Assembly: GCA_029259635.1 (NCBI GenBank)
Contig: JAJDEU010000056.1
Coordinates: 173,493 to 237,492, forward strand
Direction of reading: 5' to 3'
DNA length: 64,000 nucleotides
DNA from: Planctomycetota bacterium
GTDB taxonomy: Bacteria; Planctomycetota; UBA1135; GCA-002686595
The position numbers were made by a program, and so were the translations under genes. The notes beneath the pieces are model-generated. The model did not search any database and had not been told where the DNA came from. It saw nothing but the letters and a program-made list of their open reading frames with translations. This document shows, in pieces, positions 38,601 through 46,847 of this stretch. Positions within the stretch are counted from its first letter, which is position 1, and each line of letters begins with the position of its first letter.

Positions 38601-39301
38601 TGAACCTTGATGTTGGGGCCGATGAAGTCGAAGCCGGGGATATCGTCGCGGACGATTTTGGCGATCTGACCACCGATGTCTTCCGGAGCGAGCTTGTCCT
38701 TCTTCTTGCGAACCAGCTCGATGCCCTTCACGGCCGCCTTGACTGCTTTCTCAGCTTGAGTCACCGCCGCGGTTAGACCCTTCAGCTCCTGCTCTTTAGC
38801 CGCGAGAGCAACTTCGGCTTCTTGCTGCTCGCCTGCGAGATCGATCATCACCTGCTCGAGCTCTTCTAGCTCCTCAGCGCCGTAGGTCGGATCGTTCTCC
38901 TGGAGGCGATGCTCCTCCGTGACGTACTTCTCCCAGTTGTAGGCCTGCTTGGCCGCCTTGGCAGCTTCAAGGGCAGTGAAGAGATCCCCCTTCCGCTGGA
39001 AGATCTCATCCTCGAGCGTCTCGAGCTGACTCGAGTTCTTCTCGAGCTCCGCTTCGGCAGCCGCGAGGTCCGACTTGCGCGCGTCTTCGTCGGCGACGAG
39101 GGCGAGCGCGGTCTCGCTCGCGAGCTCCGCTTCGGCCCGCTCGAGTTCGAGCGCTTGGAAGTCTCGTTGGTGATTCTTCCACGGTGCCTCGTAGTCATCG
39201 ATCACCATCCATACGGTGGCGATGAGCATGAAAACACTGGAGAACAAGAACCACTTGTTCAGACTGGAAACTGTGTAGTGAGTGTCGCCGCGATCAGCCA
39301 T
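35687..39301 (-). CDS. Octaheme c-type cytochrome, bc-complex-associated, with N-terminal anchor and coiled coil
   Basis: A 1204-residue protein. One membrane helix (about residues 16-33) is followed by a long Glu/Ala/Lys-rich coiled coil (about 45-205). Then come eight CxxCH haem sites at residues 256, 300, 358, 388, 508, 662, 798 and 1114. The last five sit in mono-haem cytochrome c-like units, several with likely Met ligands (SWMPQFF, RMPNLRL, LKMPWF, SMPGNF). It starts 4 bp after the cytochrome b C-terminal subunit gene, so it is the last gene of the Rieske/cytochrome b operon and probably accepts electrons in place of cytochrome c1/f. Confidence 0.9.
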   Translation of the reverse strand: MADRGDTHYTVSSLNKWFLFSSVFMLIATVWMVIDDYEAPWKNHQRDFQALELERAEAELASETALALVADEDARKSDLAAAEAELEKNSSQLETLEDEIFQRKGDLFTALEAAKAAKQAYNWEKYVTEEHRLQENDPTYGAEELEELEQVMIDLAGEQQEAEVALAAKEQELKGLTAAVTQAEKAVKAAVKGIELVRKKKDKLAPEDIGGQIAKIVRDDIPGFDFIGPNIKVQKVVLDNLTFELNFTKKTRIDMCMTCHQAADLPGFEPGEVEEPHTSHPRLDLFLSATSPHPYTEVGCTICHRGSGEALDFGRIDHNVSYLFEPEKAERWTEEYHWHKKHYWDYPQLTTDKIEASCVQCHKTSMELIAEDAPEVTEGYRLFERYGCYACHKVEWFPTKRRPGPSLKNIFAKAQPDWISSWIADPKAFRPTSWMPQFFHLENWEDDAVVAKSNYGKGRDIKGGEWNDSAVAALTTFLSSRAPIEEYPAIPVDGDANNGREQFRLRGCLACHNMAGFEGEEPATHDLAFDADRYNQNGPNLRGVGTKVSAEWLYAWVKDPKAVWSETRMPNLRLTEQEAADVTAYIMEDPDGVFSDVPDGWDPSMSPYDMDVLAEQARSYYTRTSRNDLEERLKGNDPMYRWDDPETLLVAVGEKMVQQYGCFSCHEIAGYEDANPIGTELTTWGSKTVDKLDWALLANLKAEEEGWGQYEREEYKSYREHWIRQKLHEPRSFDREKVKSPTERLKMPWFDFDEDEVEALITFAVGLVDDEVQQAKMVPTHAQMQMDTGLRAIRQQNCVACHVLEPGTVTFKDEEGVVQTVEAELMSFDDFMDAGTHPIPPQTSKADLMAFIEDYQERLDEEIEDVGFRILKTHPDVGLPGESIFLYTDDIIEVTPAWGGDFVRLVTNYYYFGVEQHNSETGEFSSHWGSDEWALVADADGERRDYTEEFYPKVRWTFAPPVLWGEGEKLQKEWFYSFLSGPFALREQMQVRMPTFDYPEGHAGAIADYFANQAVLDWPGEFARQFRSEQGMSIDELADASGIPAKILMKIEADNRASITARFPDLVAYADSLGHTDFPAVNPEHQRVVRRSPDYLANAHVGVGGDLARTGPKCFTCHIDNGQLPDAVPISWAPDLAYTGARLREDWVVEWLRNPALIYPGTSMPGNFLSEPAQYQELYPDSTNDDQIDAITDWLFNYNRTPDN

Positions 39302-39305
39302 AGCT

Positions 39306-40388
39306 CTAAATGTTGAAGAAGTACTCAGGCATGCCGACGAGATATTTCAGATCGAATAGCCATCGACCGAACATCTTGAGCGGAATCAACGCGAACCACA
39401 GAAGCATGTGCATCATGACCTGGTAGCGAACCATGCCCATCTGCTCGAAGATCTTCTTGCAGACTGTCTTGGCGAGGATCAGCGGACCGATCACAAAGAA
39501 GCCTCCGAGGAAGATCAGACCGGGCGCCTCACGAATGAGCGGGTTGTCCGGCCTGGGAACACCGAGCGCTTTGACCCAGAAGAAGGTCGAGAGATCGATG
39601 TTCACCATGGGCTCGAGCTTGTGCAGATCCCAATACTCGAATGGCCCGAAGAAGGACCAGTTTGGCCCTCGCAGGAAGGTTCCGAGGATGACGAACGAGA
39701 CCCAGAACAGGACGAAGCCCGCGTAGAAGAAACTGATCGCAAAGGGGCGATCATTGAAGGTGTAGTAGCCGTTGCCCTTCGGATTTGTGTCGCAGTACGG
39801 AATCGCCATCAAGCCGATCACGATGAAGCTGGGCAACAACACTCCCGCGAGCCACGGATCGAAGTAGACCAAGAGCTCCTGTAGACCGAGGAAGTACCAG
39901 GGCGCCTTCGAAGGGTTGGGGGTACGAGCGGATGCCGCCGGTTCCTCAAGCGGAGCCTCAACCACGATCGACCAAGTCACGAGCAGCGCCGTGAAGAGGA
40001 CTAGGCAGATGAGTTCCGGATAGACCAGGTCCGGCCAGGTGAAGACCTTCTGCTTGGAGACCTCGCCCTCGAGGGTCGGCTCTCCACGCGCAATGCGGTC
40101 GTCATTGATGACGGCGCGTCGCATGCCGAGCCAGGTGAAACCAACCACCGACGACAAGAGAATCAGAATGGGGATGTTGTCCCCCTTCGTGATGATCTTG
40201 TTGAAGTTGGGGTCGCTCCAAGCGAACACCAAAAACGCCACCGAAAAGATCGTGAAGCCGATCAACACGATGGGCTTGGTCAAGAGCCTCCGGAACAGGA
40301 TGAAGACGATAATCGCCACCGTGCTGCCCAAGAAATAGATGACCGGATTGGCCATCGCATCGACCAGATCTCTAATCGCTTGTCCCAT
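39306..40388 (-). CDS. Cytochrome b C-terminal subunit (subunit IV-like), extended
   Basis: A 360-residue membrane protein with about 8 hydrophobic helices. The quinol-oxidation-site motif appears as PSKAPWYFLGLQELLVYFDPW, the PEWY-equivalent region of subunit IV or the cytochrome b C-terminal half. It is about twice the length of cyanobacterial subunit IV (roughly 160 residues). It has additional helices at both ends, for instance NPVIYFLGSTVAIIVFILF and the tail VMMHMLLWFALIPLKMF. Second-last gene of the bc operon, 32 bp after the cytochrome b gene and 4 bp before the octaheme gene. Confidence 0.88.
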   Translation of the reverse strand: MGQAIRDLVDAMANPVIYFLGSTVAIIVFILFRRLLTKPIVLIGFTIFSVAFLVFAWSDPNFNKIITKGDNIPILILLSSVVGFTWLGMRRAVINDDRIARGEPTLEGEVSKQKVFTWPDLVYPELICLVLFTALLVTWSIVVEAPLEEPAASARTPNPSKAPWYFLGLQELLVYFDPWLAGVLLPSFIVIGLMAIPYCDTNPKGNGYYTFNDRPFAISFFYAGFVLFWVSFVILGTFLRGPNWSFFGPFEYWDLHKLEPMVNIDLSTFFWVKALGVPRPDNPLIREAPGLIFLGGFFVIGPLILAKTVCKKIFEQMGMVRYQVMMHMLLWFALIPLKMFGRWLFDLKYLVGMPEYFFNI

Positions 40389-40420
40389 GAATCGCTCTTC
40401 TTAACTGATCCAGCCGAAAG

Positions 40421-41197
40421 CTAGAGGGGGCCCGAAATGCCGCCGTCCTTGCGGACGCGCCAGAAGTGAACGGCCATCAACACTGCGGCTGCCAAGGGGA
40501 TGCCGACGCAATGCAGAACATAGAAGCGAAGCAGCGCGCCTTCGCCGACAAAGCGACCCGCGAGCAATCCGAATCGAACATCGTCGCCCGCATGAATGAA
40601 GTCGAGCCCTCCGATCGATAGAAGCGCGGCGCCCGGACCCTCGTGACCGAGGATCGGCGTCGCCCGCGCCATGTTCGTACCAACGGTGATCGCCCAGACC
40701 GCAAGCTGGTCCCAGGGCAACAGGTAGCCGGTGAAGGAGAGCAGCAGAGTCAACACCAAGAGGATGACGCCGATGTTCCAGTTGAACTCCCGCGGCGGCT
40801 TGTACGAGCCGGTCAAAAAGACCCGATACATGTGCAACCAGACGGTGATCACCATCATGTGAGCCGACCAGCGGTGCAGCTCGCGCATGATCCCGATGGG
40901 CACGTGTTCTCGCAGGGCGAAGATGTCCTGGTAGGCCAGCTCGGCCGTCGGCCGGTAGTAGAACATCAAGAGCAGTCCGGTCAGCGTCTCGATCAGGAAC
41001 AGGAAGAAGGTTAGTCCTCCCATGCACCAGGTATACGAGAGCCGAATTCCGCTCCGCCGCACCTTCACCGGGTGAAGGTGAAGGAAGAAGTTGGAGAGAA
41101 CCGCGAGCGTCCGGTTACGCGGGGTATCCGGATAGCCGTGGCGGAATAGCGATCGCCAGAGTTGTCCCTCGGCGATGAGTTTCCAGAGCTTGTTCAT
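40421..41197 (-). CDS. Cytochrome b, N-terminal (cytochrome b6-type) subunit
   Basis: A 258-residue di-haem membrane subunit of a bc/b6f-type complex that oxidises quinol and carries electrons across the membrane. Haem-ligand histidines are visible in HRWSAHMMVITVWLHMYRVF (helix B) and in FYVLHCVGIPLAAAVLMAVHF (helix D). LLLSFTGYLLPWDQLAVWAITVGTNM is the typical helix C/cd region. Length corresponds to the four-helix b6 form, so cytochrome b is split in this organism. It is preceded by the Rieske gene. Confidence 0.95.
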   Translation of the reverse strand: MNKLWKLIAEGQLWRSLFRHGYPDTPRNRTLAVLSNFFLHLHPVKVRRSGIRLSYTWCMGGLTFFLFLIETLTGLLLMFYYRPTAELAYQDIFALREHVPIGIMRELHRWSAHMMVITVWLHMYRVFLTGSYKPPREFNWNIGVILLVLTLLLSFTGYLLPWDQLAVWAITVGTNMARATPILGHEGPGAALLSIGGLDFIHAGDDVRFGLLAGRFVGEGALLRFYVLHCVGIPLAAAVLMAVHFWRVRKDGGISGPL

Positions 41198-41312
41198 CTG
41201 CTAGCAAAGCTGCTCAGGCGAACCCGAGCAATTAGTGGAAGTCTCTTGAAGTGAATGCGCGTTCGGAACGGAAGGAACCGGAACGAAGGAGGGTGGAGCG
41301 AGGCCGATGGAA

Positions 41313-41909
41313 TCAGGCGTAGTTGAGATAGGCGCCATCGAGTTCCCACTGGCCTTTCTCTTGCTGGAACTTGGCGTTCTTGTCGATCAGGATTTGACCA
41401 TCTTCCGCCAGGCCGATCTTGAAGCGCTCGAGCGGTCGAGGGGCCGGGCCCTCAACGTTGATTCCGGTTCGCAAGAAACCGCTGCCGTGGCAGGGGCACT
41501 TGAACTTTTCGTCACCCGAGAGCCAGTTCGGCGTGCAGCCGAGGTGGGTGCAGACGGTAGACAGCGCGTAGAAACCCGTCGATTCCCGCACGACCCAAAT
41601 CGCGTAGGCCGCTTTGAAGCGCTCGTCGACCATGTCGACAGCGAACTCCGCCGGGAAGCCGATCTTGAACTCCTGCGGCGGCTCGTAGAGCACGTTCGGG
41701 AAGAGGAAGCGAACCAGCGCTCCGGTGCCCGCCAAGGTCGCGGCCGACAAGGCAAGCCAGCCCATCGACAGGATGGAAATAAAACCACGGCGCGAGACCT
41801 CACCGCGAAGCGGAGCGCGAACAAGCTCCGCCGACTGGCTGGCTTCCGTGCTCTCCGGCTTCGGTGAATCCCGGGTTCCGTCTTCTTTAGTGTTGGCGGC
41901 GTCAGCCAC
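41313..41909 (-). CDS. Rieske iron-sulfur protein of the bc complex
   Basis: A 198-residue protein with the 2Fe-2S binding motifs CTHLGC and CPCHGSGF, the latter ending the cluster-binding fold. A long N-terminal cytoplasmic part precedes SRRGFISILSMGWLALSAATLAGTGALVRFLF, a Tat-type twin-arginine signal that also serves as the membrane anchor. The GTG at 41909 is chosen because AGGAG lies 8 bases before it; a TTG at 41915 is too close to that site. First gene of the operon Rieske, cytochrome b, subunit IV, octaheme cytochrome. Confidence 0.94.
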   Translation of the reverse strand: MADAANTKEDGTRDSPKPESTEASQSAELVRAPLRGEVSRRGFISILSMGWLALSAATLAGTGALVRFLFPNVLYEPPQEFKIGFPAEFAVDMVDERFKAAYAIWVVRESTGFYALSTVCTHLGCTPNWLSGDEKFKCPCHGSGFLRTGINVEGPAPRPLERFKIGLAEDGQILIDKNAKFQQEKGQWELDGAYLNYA

Positions 41910-42159
41910 GGTCAAGGCTCCTGGTTCAATCGACTAATTAGAGATTCGACGACTGTGAGATGGGTGTCGGCAGTGCGCGTTGGGGACCGGTCTCGATGGG
42001 ACAAGAAGGTAAGCGTCGAGACCGCATTCGCGCGCAGAGGGGGCTCGCCCCCCGAGTACGCAAATCGTCAGGCCGCCCCTGCGGCTGAGGATGATAGTGC
42101 GCTCCAGCGCTGGAAGCGAGATCCCAGTAGCGGGTCTTGGCCCCCAATTCGGAACAGAT

Positions 42160-43206
42160 CTACTCGGAGGGAGTCCCCTCTTCCAAACTGGCCAGGCCCT
42201 TCATCGCCGCTTCGCGGACGTCGAGGTCGGAATCGCTCATTGCAATCTCCTCTAGGCGGGCGAGATCTGACGGCCGGCCCAGCCGCACCAGTGCCGCGAC
42301 CGCACTCTGCCGGACGGCCACAATATGGGCTTCCCGGCGGTACTTTTCGGGGTCCGCCTCGCGGGCGCGGTCGTAGGAAGTGCGATCCACGAGCTCCCAC
42401 AGGACCTCAGAGGAGGCCGGATCCCCTAGATGGCTGAGCGAGACAGCGGCCTGCCCACGCAGCTCGAGCTCCTCCGCCCGGAGCAGCTCTCGCAACCCCG
42501 CTCGGCTCGTCTCACCGGGCAAATTCTGCAAGGCCCCCGCCGCCGTCAGCTGGAGCCCGAGATCTTCCGACTCCAAGAACGGCAGCACCGCCTCGATGAC
42601 TCGCTCGCGCTTGGCGTCATCCGCCTCACCGCCCGCGACTCCGAGCCCGATCAGCACATTGAATCGGATCGTGCCTTCGGGGTCGAAGACCGGATCGATC
42701 GCAAGACAGCTCATCAACTTGTCGAGCCCGGTCGGATCCCCGATCTGGGTCAAGGACGCCGCCAGGACATAGCGAAAGTGAATGTCGTCCGGAGGCGTCT
42801 GATCCCAGACCCGGCCGAGCTCCGTAGAGACGTCGCCCTCGACCGTCCAAGGCAGCTCTTCTCCAGCCTGCAGAGCCATCCAGTTCTCTTCCACCTGTTG
42901 AACAAGATGGAAGAGCGCTTGGTCGCGTTCGTTCGCACCGGCGTGTTGCACGCGGTCGAGGTTCTGCGCCATCGACTTTTCATCGCCCGCGATCTGTCCG
43001 AACAGAACAAAGACGAGCACCAACACGATCACGATCATCGCCGGCACGAGCACCAGCGGAATGAACAAGTTGCGATAGGGACTGGTCGAGCCCTCCGCGT
43101 CGTCCGCGTCGGACAAAGCCTCGTCGGAGGTCGACAAATCCGAAGAAACTTCGGCTGCAACCTGCTCCGCGGAATCGTCGGCGGGAGCGTCTTGATGTTC
43201 GGTCAC
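42160..43206 (-). CDS. Membrane-anchored HEAT-repeat protein
   Basis: A 348-residue protein. Acidic N-terminal segment (about 40 residues), one membrane helix (LFIPLVLVPAMIVIVLVLVFVLFG), then helical HEAT/PBS-lyase-type repeats (LGLQLTAAGALQNLPGETSRAGLRELL; LELRGQAAVSLSHLGDPASSEVLWEL; VRQSAVAALVRLGRPSDLARLEEIA; LDVREAAMKGLASLEEG). Such repeats are scaffolds for protein contacts. GTG 43206 lies 4 bp after the PFK stop; a TTG at 43218 is an alternative. It is on the same strand just upstream of the bc operon, so it might be an assembly or interaction factor, by context only. Confidence 0.75.
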   Translation of the reverse strand: MTEHQDAPADDSAEQVAAEVSSDLSTSDEALSDADDAEGSTSPYRNLFIPLVLVPAMIVIVLVLVFVLFGQIAGDEKSMAQNLDRVQHAGANERDQALFHLVQQVEENWMALQAGEELPWTVEGDVSTELGRVWDQTPPDDIHFRYVLAASLTQIGDPTGLDKLMSCLAIDPVFDPEGTIRFNVLIGLGVAGGEADDAKRERVIEAVLPFLESEDLGLQLTAAGALQNLPGETSRAGLRELLRAEELELRGQAAVSLSHLGDPASSEVLWELVDRTSYDRAREADPEKYRREAHIVAVRQSAVAALVRLGRPSDLARLEEIAMSDSDLDVREAAMKGLASLEEGTPSE

Positions 43207-43210
43207 GAGA

Positions 43211-44413
43211 TTAACCAATCGGAAAGTCGGAGAGCTGACCGGTCACCGGCAAGGTGCCGACGAGAGGACGCACGTACTCGAGGAAGGCGGCGCTCACATC
43301 ATTCGATCCCGAGAGATATTCCTCGGGCAGATCGCGCGTGTCCTTCGCCACATTCTTGAGCTCCGTAACGTCGAACTCCGCTCCGTACTCCGAGCCGTTC
43401 CCGGTCCGGCGGATGTAGATCGAGCCATGCGGAACGTTGCCGGAAGTGGCTTGACGCACCGCCGTTCGACCGACTTCGCGAGCCTCGTGAGCGTCCACTT
43501 CCGAGACATAGCCGGCAAAGGAACGCTGCAGATATCCGAAGGTATCGGCCCGAACGCGCAGTTTGCTGCCCAGGCTCGATTTGATCTCTCCGGCCAAGAA
43601 GTCGCCCAATGCGCCTGTTCCGGAGAGCTGAATGTTTCCGTGCGAGTCCTTCTCGCCCGACGTGATCAGCGGTGCACCGCCGGGACCGTGGACGCCTTCC
43701 GAGACGGCGATCAAGCACCGGCCGTGTTGCTTGTACATGCGCTCGACGTCGCCCACGAAAGCCTCGACCGTGAAGTCGCGCTCCGGCAGGTAGATCAGGT
43801 GCGGACCATCGCCCTCGTTCTGACGCGCGAGCGCGCTCGCCGCAGTCAACCAGCCCGCGTGCCGCCCCATCACGACGTCGATCTTAATGCCGGGCAAGCT
43901 GCGGTTGTCTTGGTTGTCGCCCATGAATGCCGAGGCCACAAACTTGGCCGCCGATCCAAACCCCGGACAGTGATCGGTGACGCGCAGGTCGTTGTCGATC
44001 GTCTTCGGAACGTGGAAGAGCCGAACGTCGTAGCCCTCTTCGACCGCGATTTGATTCAGGATGTGCGCCGTCTCCGCGGAGTCGTTGCCGCCGATGTAGA
44101 AGAAGTAGCGCACGTCGTGCTTCTTCAAGACCTGGAGCGCTTGCTCGCACTGTTCGCGCGTCGGCTTCATGCGCACCGAGCGCAGCCCTGCGCAAGGTGT
44201 GTTCGCTACCGCTTCGAGCGTCTCCTTCGACTCGCGCCCGAGGTCGATCAGGTTCTCTTCGAGGACGCCCTTGATGCCCTGCACGGCTCCGTAGACATGA
44301 CGAATCGAATCCGAGGCCACGCACTCCTCAATCAAGCCGACCAAGCTCTGGTTGATGACCGTAGTGGGACCGCCTGATTGGCCGATGAGAGCATTTCCGG
44401 TGAGGCTGGGCAT
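43211..44413 (-). CDS. pfp: 6-phosphofructokinase, PPi-dependent-type
   Basis: A 400-residue PFK-A family enzyme that phosphorylates fructose 6-phosphate. The nucleotide-site loop is GGND (residues 108-111) and the catalytic loop reads PKTIDND (136-142). The Lys at the second position and the Asp in the first motif are the PPi-enzyme signature; ATP enzymes have GGDGS and PGTIDND. MGRHAGW supports the family. With the membrane pyrophosphatase at 23419 it points to PPi-based energy use. The Asn in GGND differs from the common GGDD form, so the phosphoryl donor needs an assay. Confidence 0.85.
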   Translation of the reverse strand: MPSLTGNALIGQSGGPTTVINQSLVGLIEECVASDSIRHVYGAVQGIKGVLEENLIDLGRESKETLEAVANTPCAGLRSVRMKPTREQCEQALQVLKKHDVRYFFYIGGNDSAETAHILNQIAVEEGYDVRLFHVPKTIDNDLRVTDHCPGFGSAAKFVASAFMGDNQDNRSLPGIKIDVVMGRHAGWLTAASALARQNEGDGPHLIYLPERDFTVEAFVGDVERMYKQHGRCLIAVSEGVHGPGGAPLITSGEKDSHGNIQLSGTGALGDFLAGEIKSSLGSKLRVRADTFGYLQRSFAGYVSEVDAHEAREVGRTAVRQATSGNVPHGSIYIRRTGNGSEYGAEFDVTELKNVAKDTRDLPEEYLSGSNDVSAAFLEYVRPLVGTLPVTGQLSDFPIG

Positions 44414-44422
44414 TCTGATTTC

Positions 44423-44437
44423 GTCCCTCCGAGGGAC
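44423..44437 (-). promoter_or_regulatory. Inverted repeat covering the PFK ribosome-binding site
   Basis: GTCCCTC and GAGGGAC form a 7-bp perfect inverted repeat around one central base (about 5 bp of stem with a 5-nt loop). The Shine-Dalgarno-like GGAGG for the PFK ATG at 44413 lies inside it, on the minus strand. Confidence 0.4.
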
Positions 44438-44653
44438 CGCTGAGTATTAAGGTGAGAGGAAGGGCAAAAACGGTAGCGCTCGCCCCCGGAGTGTCAACCG
44501 AGATCGGGCGGACAGTCGCCTAGCCGATGAAGAACGGTGCGCGCTGGCGACGGGAGCCGAAGCCGGGTTCGCGGAAGCCGAGCCCGATCGAATTTCTTCC
44601 CGGTTGCTGGGCTTCCATCCGCGCCGATCCTTCACTAGACTCCGCGCACCACT

Positions 44654-44741
44654 GCCCGGGTGGCGGAATTGGCAGACGCGCAAGACTAAGGATCTTGTGG
44701 GATAATATCCCGTGCTGGTTCGATTCCAGTTCCGGGCACCA
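44654..44741 (+). tRNA. tRNA-Leu (anticodon AAG)
   Basis: 88 nt including an encoded CCA end. Acceptor GCCCGGG pairs with TCCGGGC (one G-U) before discriminator A. The D region GGCGGAATTGGCAGACGCG is the class II form. The anticodon stem CAAGA/TCTTG holds loop CTAAGGA, giving anticodon A-A-G after U33. A long variable arm (GGGA-TAATA-TCCC) and T-arm CTGGTTCGATTCCAG complete the leucine-type class II tRNA. A34 is unusual for bacterial tRNA-Leu, where GAG would normally read CUU/CUC. Confidence 0.92.
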
Positions 44742-44849
44742 TTCAATCCGGCCGCCAGAATGCCCCGCCGCCGGATAGCCCAGCCTCGAGTGGGCGAGCG
44801 CCGGTGCTCAGCGGAGCCCCCTCCCCACCGGCAACCGGAGCGCGCCGCC

Positions 44850-46847
44850 CTACTCCTCGAGCGGCACGAGCATGCGACCGGACAGCTCGAAGTTTTTGGG
44901 ATCGAGCCCGACCTCGACCAAGAGCCCGGAGATCGATTTGAAGTAGGTGATCTGTCGCTCGTACTTGGCCTGGAGAGCCGGAACTTGAGCCGACCTCAAC
45001 TCGCGCTCGTACTTATCGCGCTCACCTTCAGCTAGCAGCTCGAGCTGCGATTCTTGCTCTGCGCTCAAGCTGTCGTAATCCCAGTCGGGAAAATTCTCGC
45101 GCAGAACGCGGCGATCGATTTGCCCGCGCATCGTGCTCCAATCGATGACGACCTCGTCTTCGGCGGTGCGACGAGAGATGGCGCGCAAGGTGCTCGCCAA
45201 GCTCTCCGGTCGCACCCAGACCGCGAGATTCGCGTTCCCGAGACTCGAGCCCACCAGTGCCTCGAAGCGCGGCTCGTCCGCGAGCCGCGGATACGTCGGA
45301 GCACCTTCGTAAAAGGTCTTCACGAGTTGGCCCAGCATCTGGAAGGAGTTACTCAGGATGAAGCGGTTTTCGAAGGTCACGCTCGCCAAGTGCCCGGTGC
45401 CTGGAATAAAGCCTGACCAGTACTCGTGAATCAGGTGACCGCCTTTGACTTCGTTGGTGAACATGCCCGTGGCGCCCGGCTCTCGACCCTGAATACCAAG
45501 CCGAGCCTGGTTCTCCTTAATGTTGAGTCGGATGGAGTCCACCTTCGACTGGTCCTGAACCCACAGAACAAGGGCCCAAGCAAAGACAGGCGTGTCGTCA
45601 TGGGGCGGGCCGGTCACATCTTCCGGGTAGTCATTGGATCGAAGGATGAAGACCGCTCGATCATCGAAGGCTTTGTCGAGGTCCTCGATCAGGGGTTGCG
45701 CGTCGGGATAGCTCCAGATGTCGCGAACCGTGTCGTTCAAGTTGTCTTGAAGGGCACGCTCGGAGGACAGGAGCGCCTGGCGCAACGTCGCCCCCAGGGG
45801 GATGTGCAGGTACGCGAACAAGCCCGTGTCCAGCGGCGCGAGCTTGGCCACGCTATACAGTTGATCGCGATCAAAGCCGCGCTCTCGATAGACCTGTTTT
45901 TGAAACGGATTGACGAGTTCGCTCGAGAGCGCACCGTGAAAATCGAAAGACACGCCTTTATTGAACCCGAGCACACCGACCATCTCTTTGAGTGCACCGC
46001 TCTGAAAGAGCCGCCCCAAGAAAGCCGGTCCCCAGTCCTCTGAATTCGTATCGGGCCAGCGTCCGGTGAACTGTTGCGCTTCAGACAAGGCGCGATAGTC
46101 GACAAAGAGCTCCGCCTCCTCGCCGCTCTTCCTGCGTTGCTCGATGAAATCGAAGTAACGCGCGCTGCCTCCGAAGGAATCCTCTCCCGACCGCGCGATC
46201 AGGTCATCCATATCGCTCAGCATCTTCAGATTCGTCGTCGCGACGATCACATCTCGATGACGCTTAAGGTGAAGCGTCCGCGGTAGCTGCCCGCCGCTCA
46301 AGGAGACGACATCCTCATCGACAACCGCCGAGAGACCTTGGCTCTCGAGGTCGAGCAACGACGGATGTTGAAGTCCGGCCAGCCCGAGCTTGGACATCCA
46401 GTTGCCGCGCGCATAGACGGCCCACTCGGTGGATTGAAGATCCGTTCCCACGAAGTAGCCGGCCACGGCGAAGTCTCTACCGCCGAGAATCTCCAGCGGA
46501 CTAATCTCGATCGGCAGCATCTCCAGGCTTCGCTGAATCTCGTCGGAGACCTCCGCGAGTTTTAAATCGGCGCGCAGGGCTTGCCACTCCGGCGACTTGA
46601 AGAGGGTCGCTCCCGCCGTCGTTGCCTCGAATGCGTCCATCGCCGTGAGACGCGGAAACTCGCCGAACTCTTGGCCGAGGTTGGGCTTCGCCACGTAGAA
46701 GTCGACGTCACGCGGAATCAAGGTGCTGATCCTCGATTCGAAGTCATCCTCTGTCGGGGAGAACAGAAAGGTCGAGAAGGCGAAGTAGCCGGTGAAGGCG
46801 ATCACCAAAACGGCCACGGAAAAGTACTTGAGCAGGCGTCGCTTCAA
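44850..46847 (-). CDS. Large membrane-anchored protein of unknown function
   Basis: A 665-residue protein with an N-terminal anchor (LLKYFSVAVLVIAFTGYFAFSTFLFS) and a large extracytoplasmic domain. The body opens with ISTLIPRDVDFYVAKPNLGQEF. Later segments read LVPFxx-like (SWISKLGLAGLQHP), FVDYRALSEAQQF and LRENFPDWDYDSLSAEQESQLELLAEGERDKYERELRSAQ, the last predicted coiled coil. The pattern recalls DUF3352-type proteins but this is not certain. No catalytic motif was seen. Starts about 150 bp from the inverted-repeat element at 46995-47196. Confidence 0.65.
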   Translation of the reverse strand: MKRRLLKYFSVAVLVIAFTGYFAFSTFLFSPTEDDFESRISTLIPRDVDFYVAKPNLGQEFGEFPRLTAMDAFEATTAGATLFKSPEWQALRADLKLAEVSDEIQRSLEMLPIEISPLEILGGRDFAVAGYFVGTDLQSTEWAVYARGNWMSKLGLAGLQHPSLLDLESQGLSAVVDEDVVSLSGGQLPRTLHLKRHRDVIVATTNLKMLSDMDDLIARSGEDSFGGSARYFDFIEQRRKSGEEAELFVDYRALSEAQQFTGRWPDTNSEDWGPAFLGRLFQSGALKEMVGVLGFNKGVSFDFHGALSSELVNPFQKQVYRERGFDRDQLYSVAKLAPLDTGLFAYLHIPLGATLRQALLSSERALQDNLNDTVRDIWSYPDAQPLIEDLDKAFDDRAVFILRSNDYPEDVTGPPHDDTPVFAWALVLWVQDQSKVDSIRLNIKENQARLGIQGREPGATGMFTNEVKGGHLIHEYWSGFIPGTGHLASVTFENRFILSNSFQMLGQLVKTFYEGAPTYPRLADEPRFEALVGSSLGNANLAVWVRPESLASTLRAISRRTAEDEVVIDWSTMRGQIDRRVLRENFPDWDYDSLSAEQESQLELLAEGERDKYERELRSAQVPALQAKYERQITYFKSISGLLVEVGLDPKNFELSGRMLVPLEE

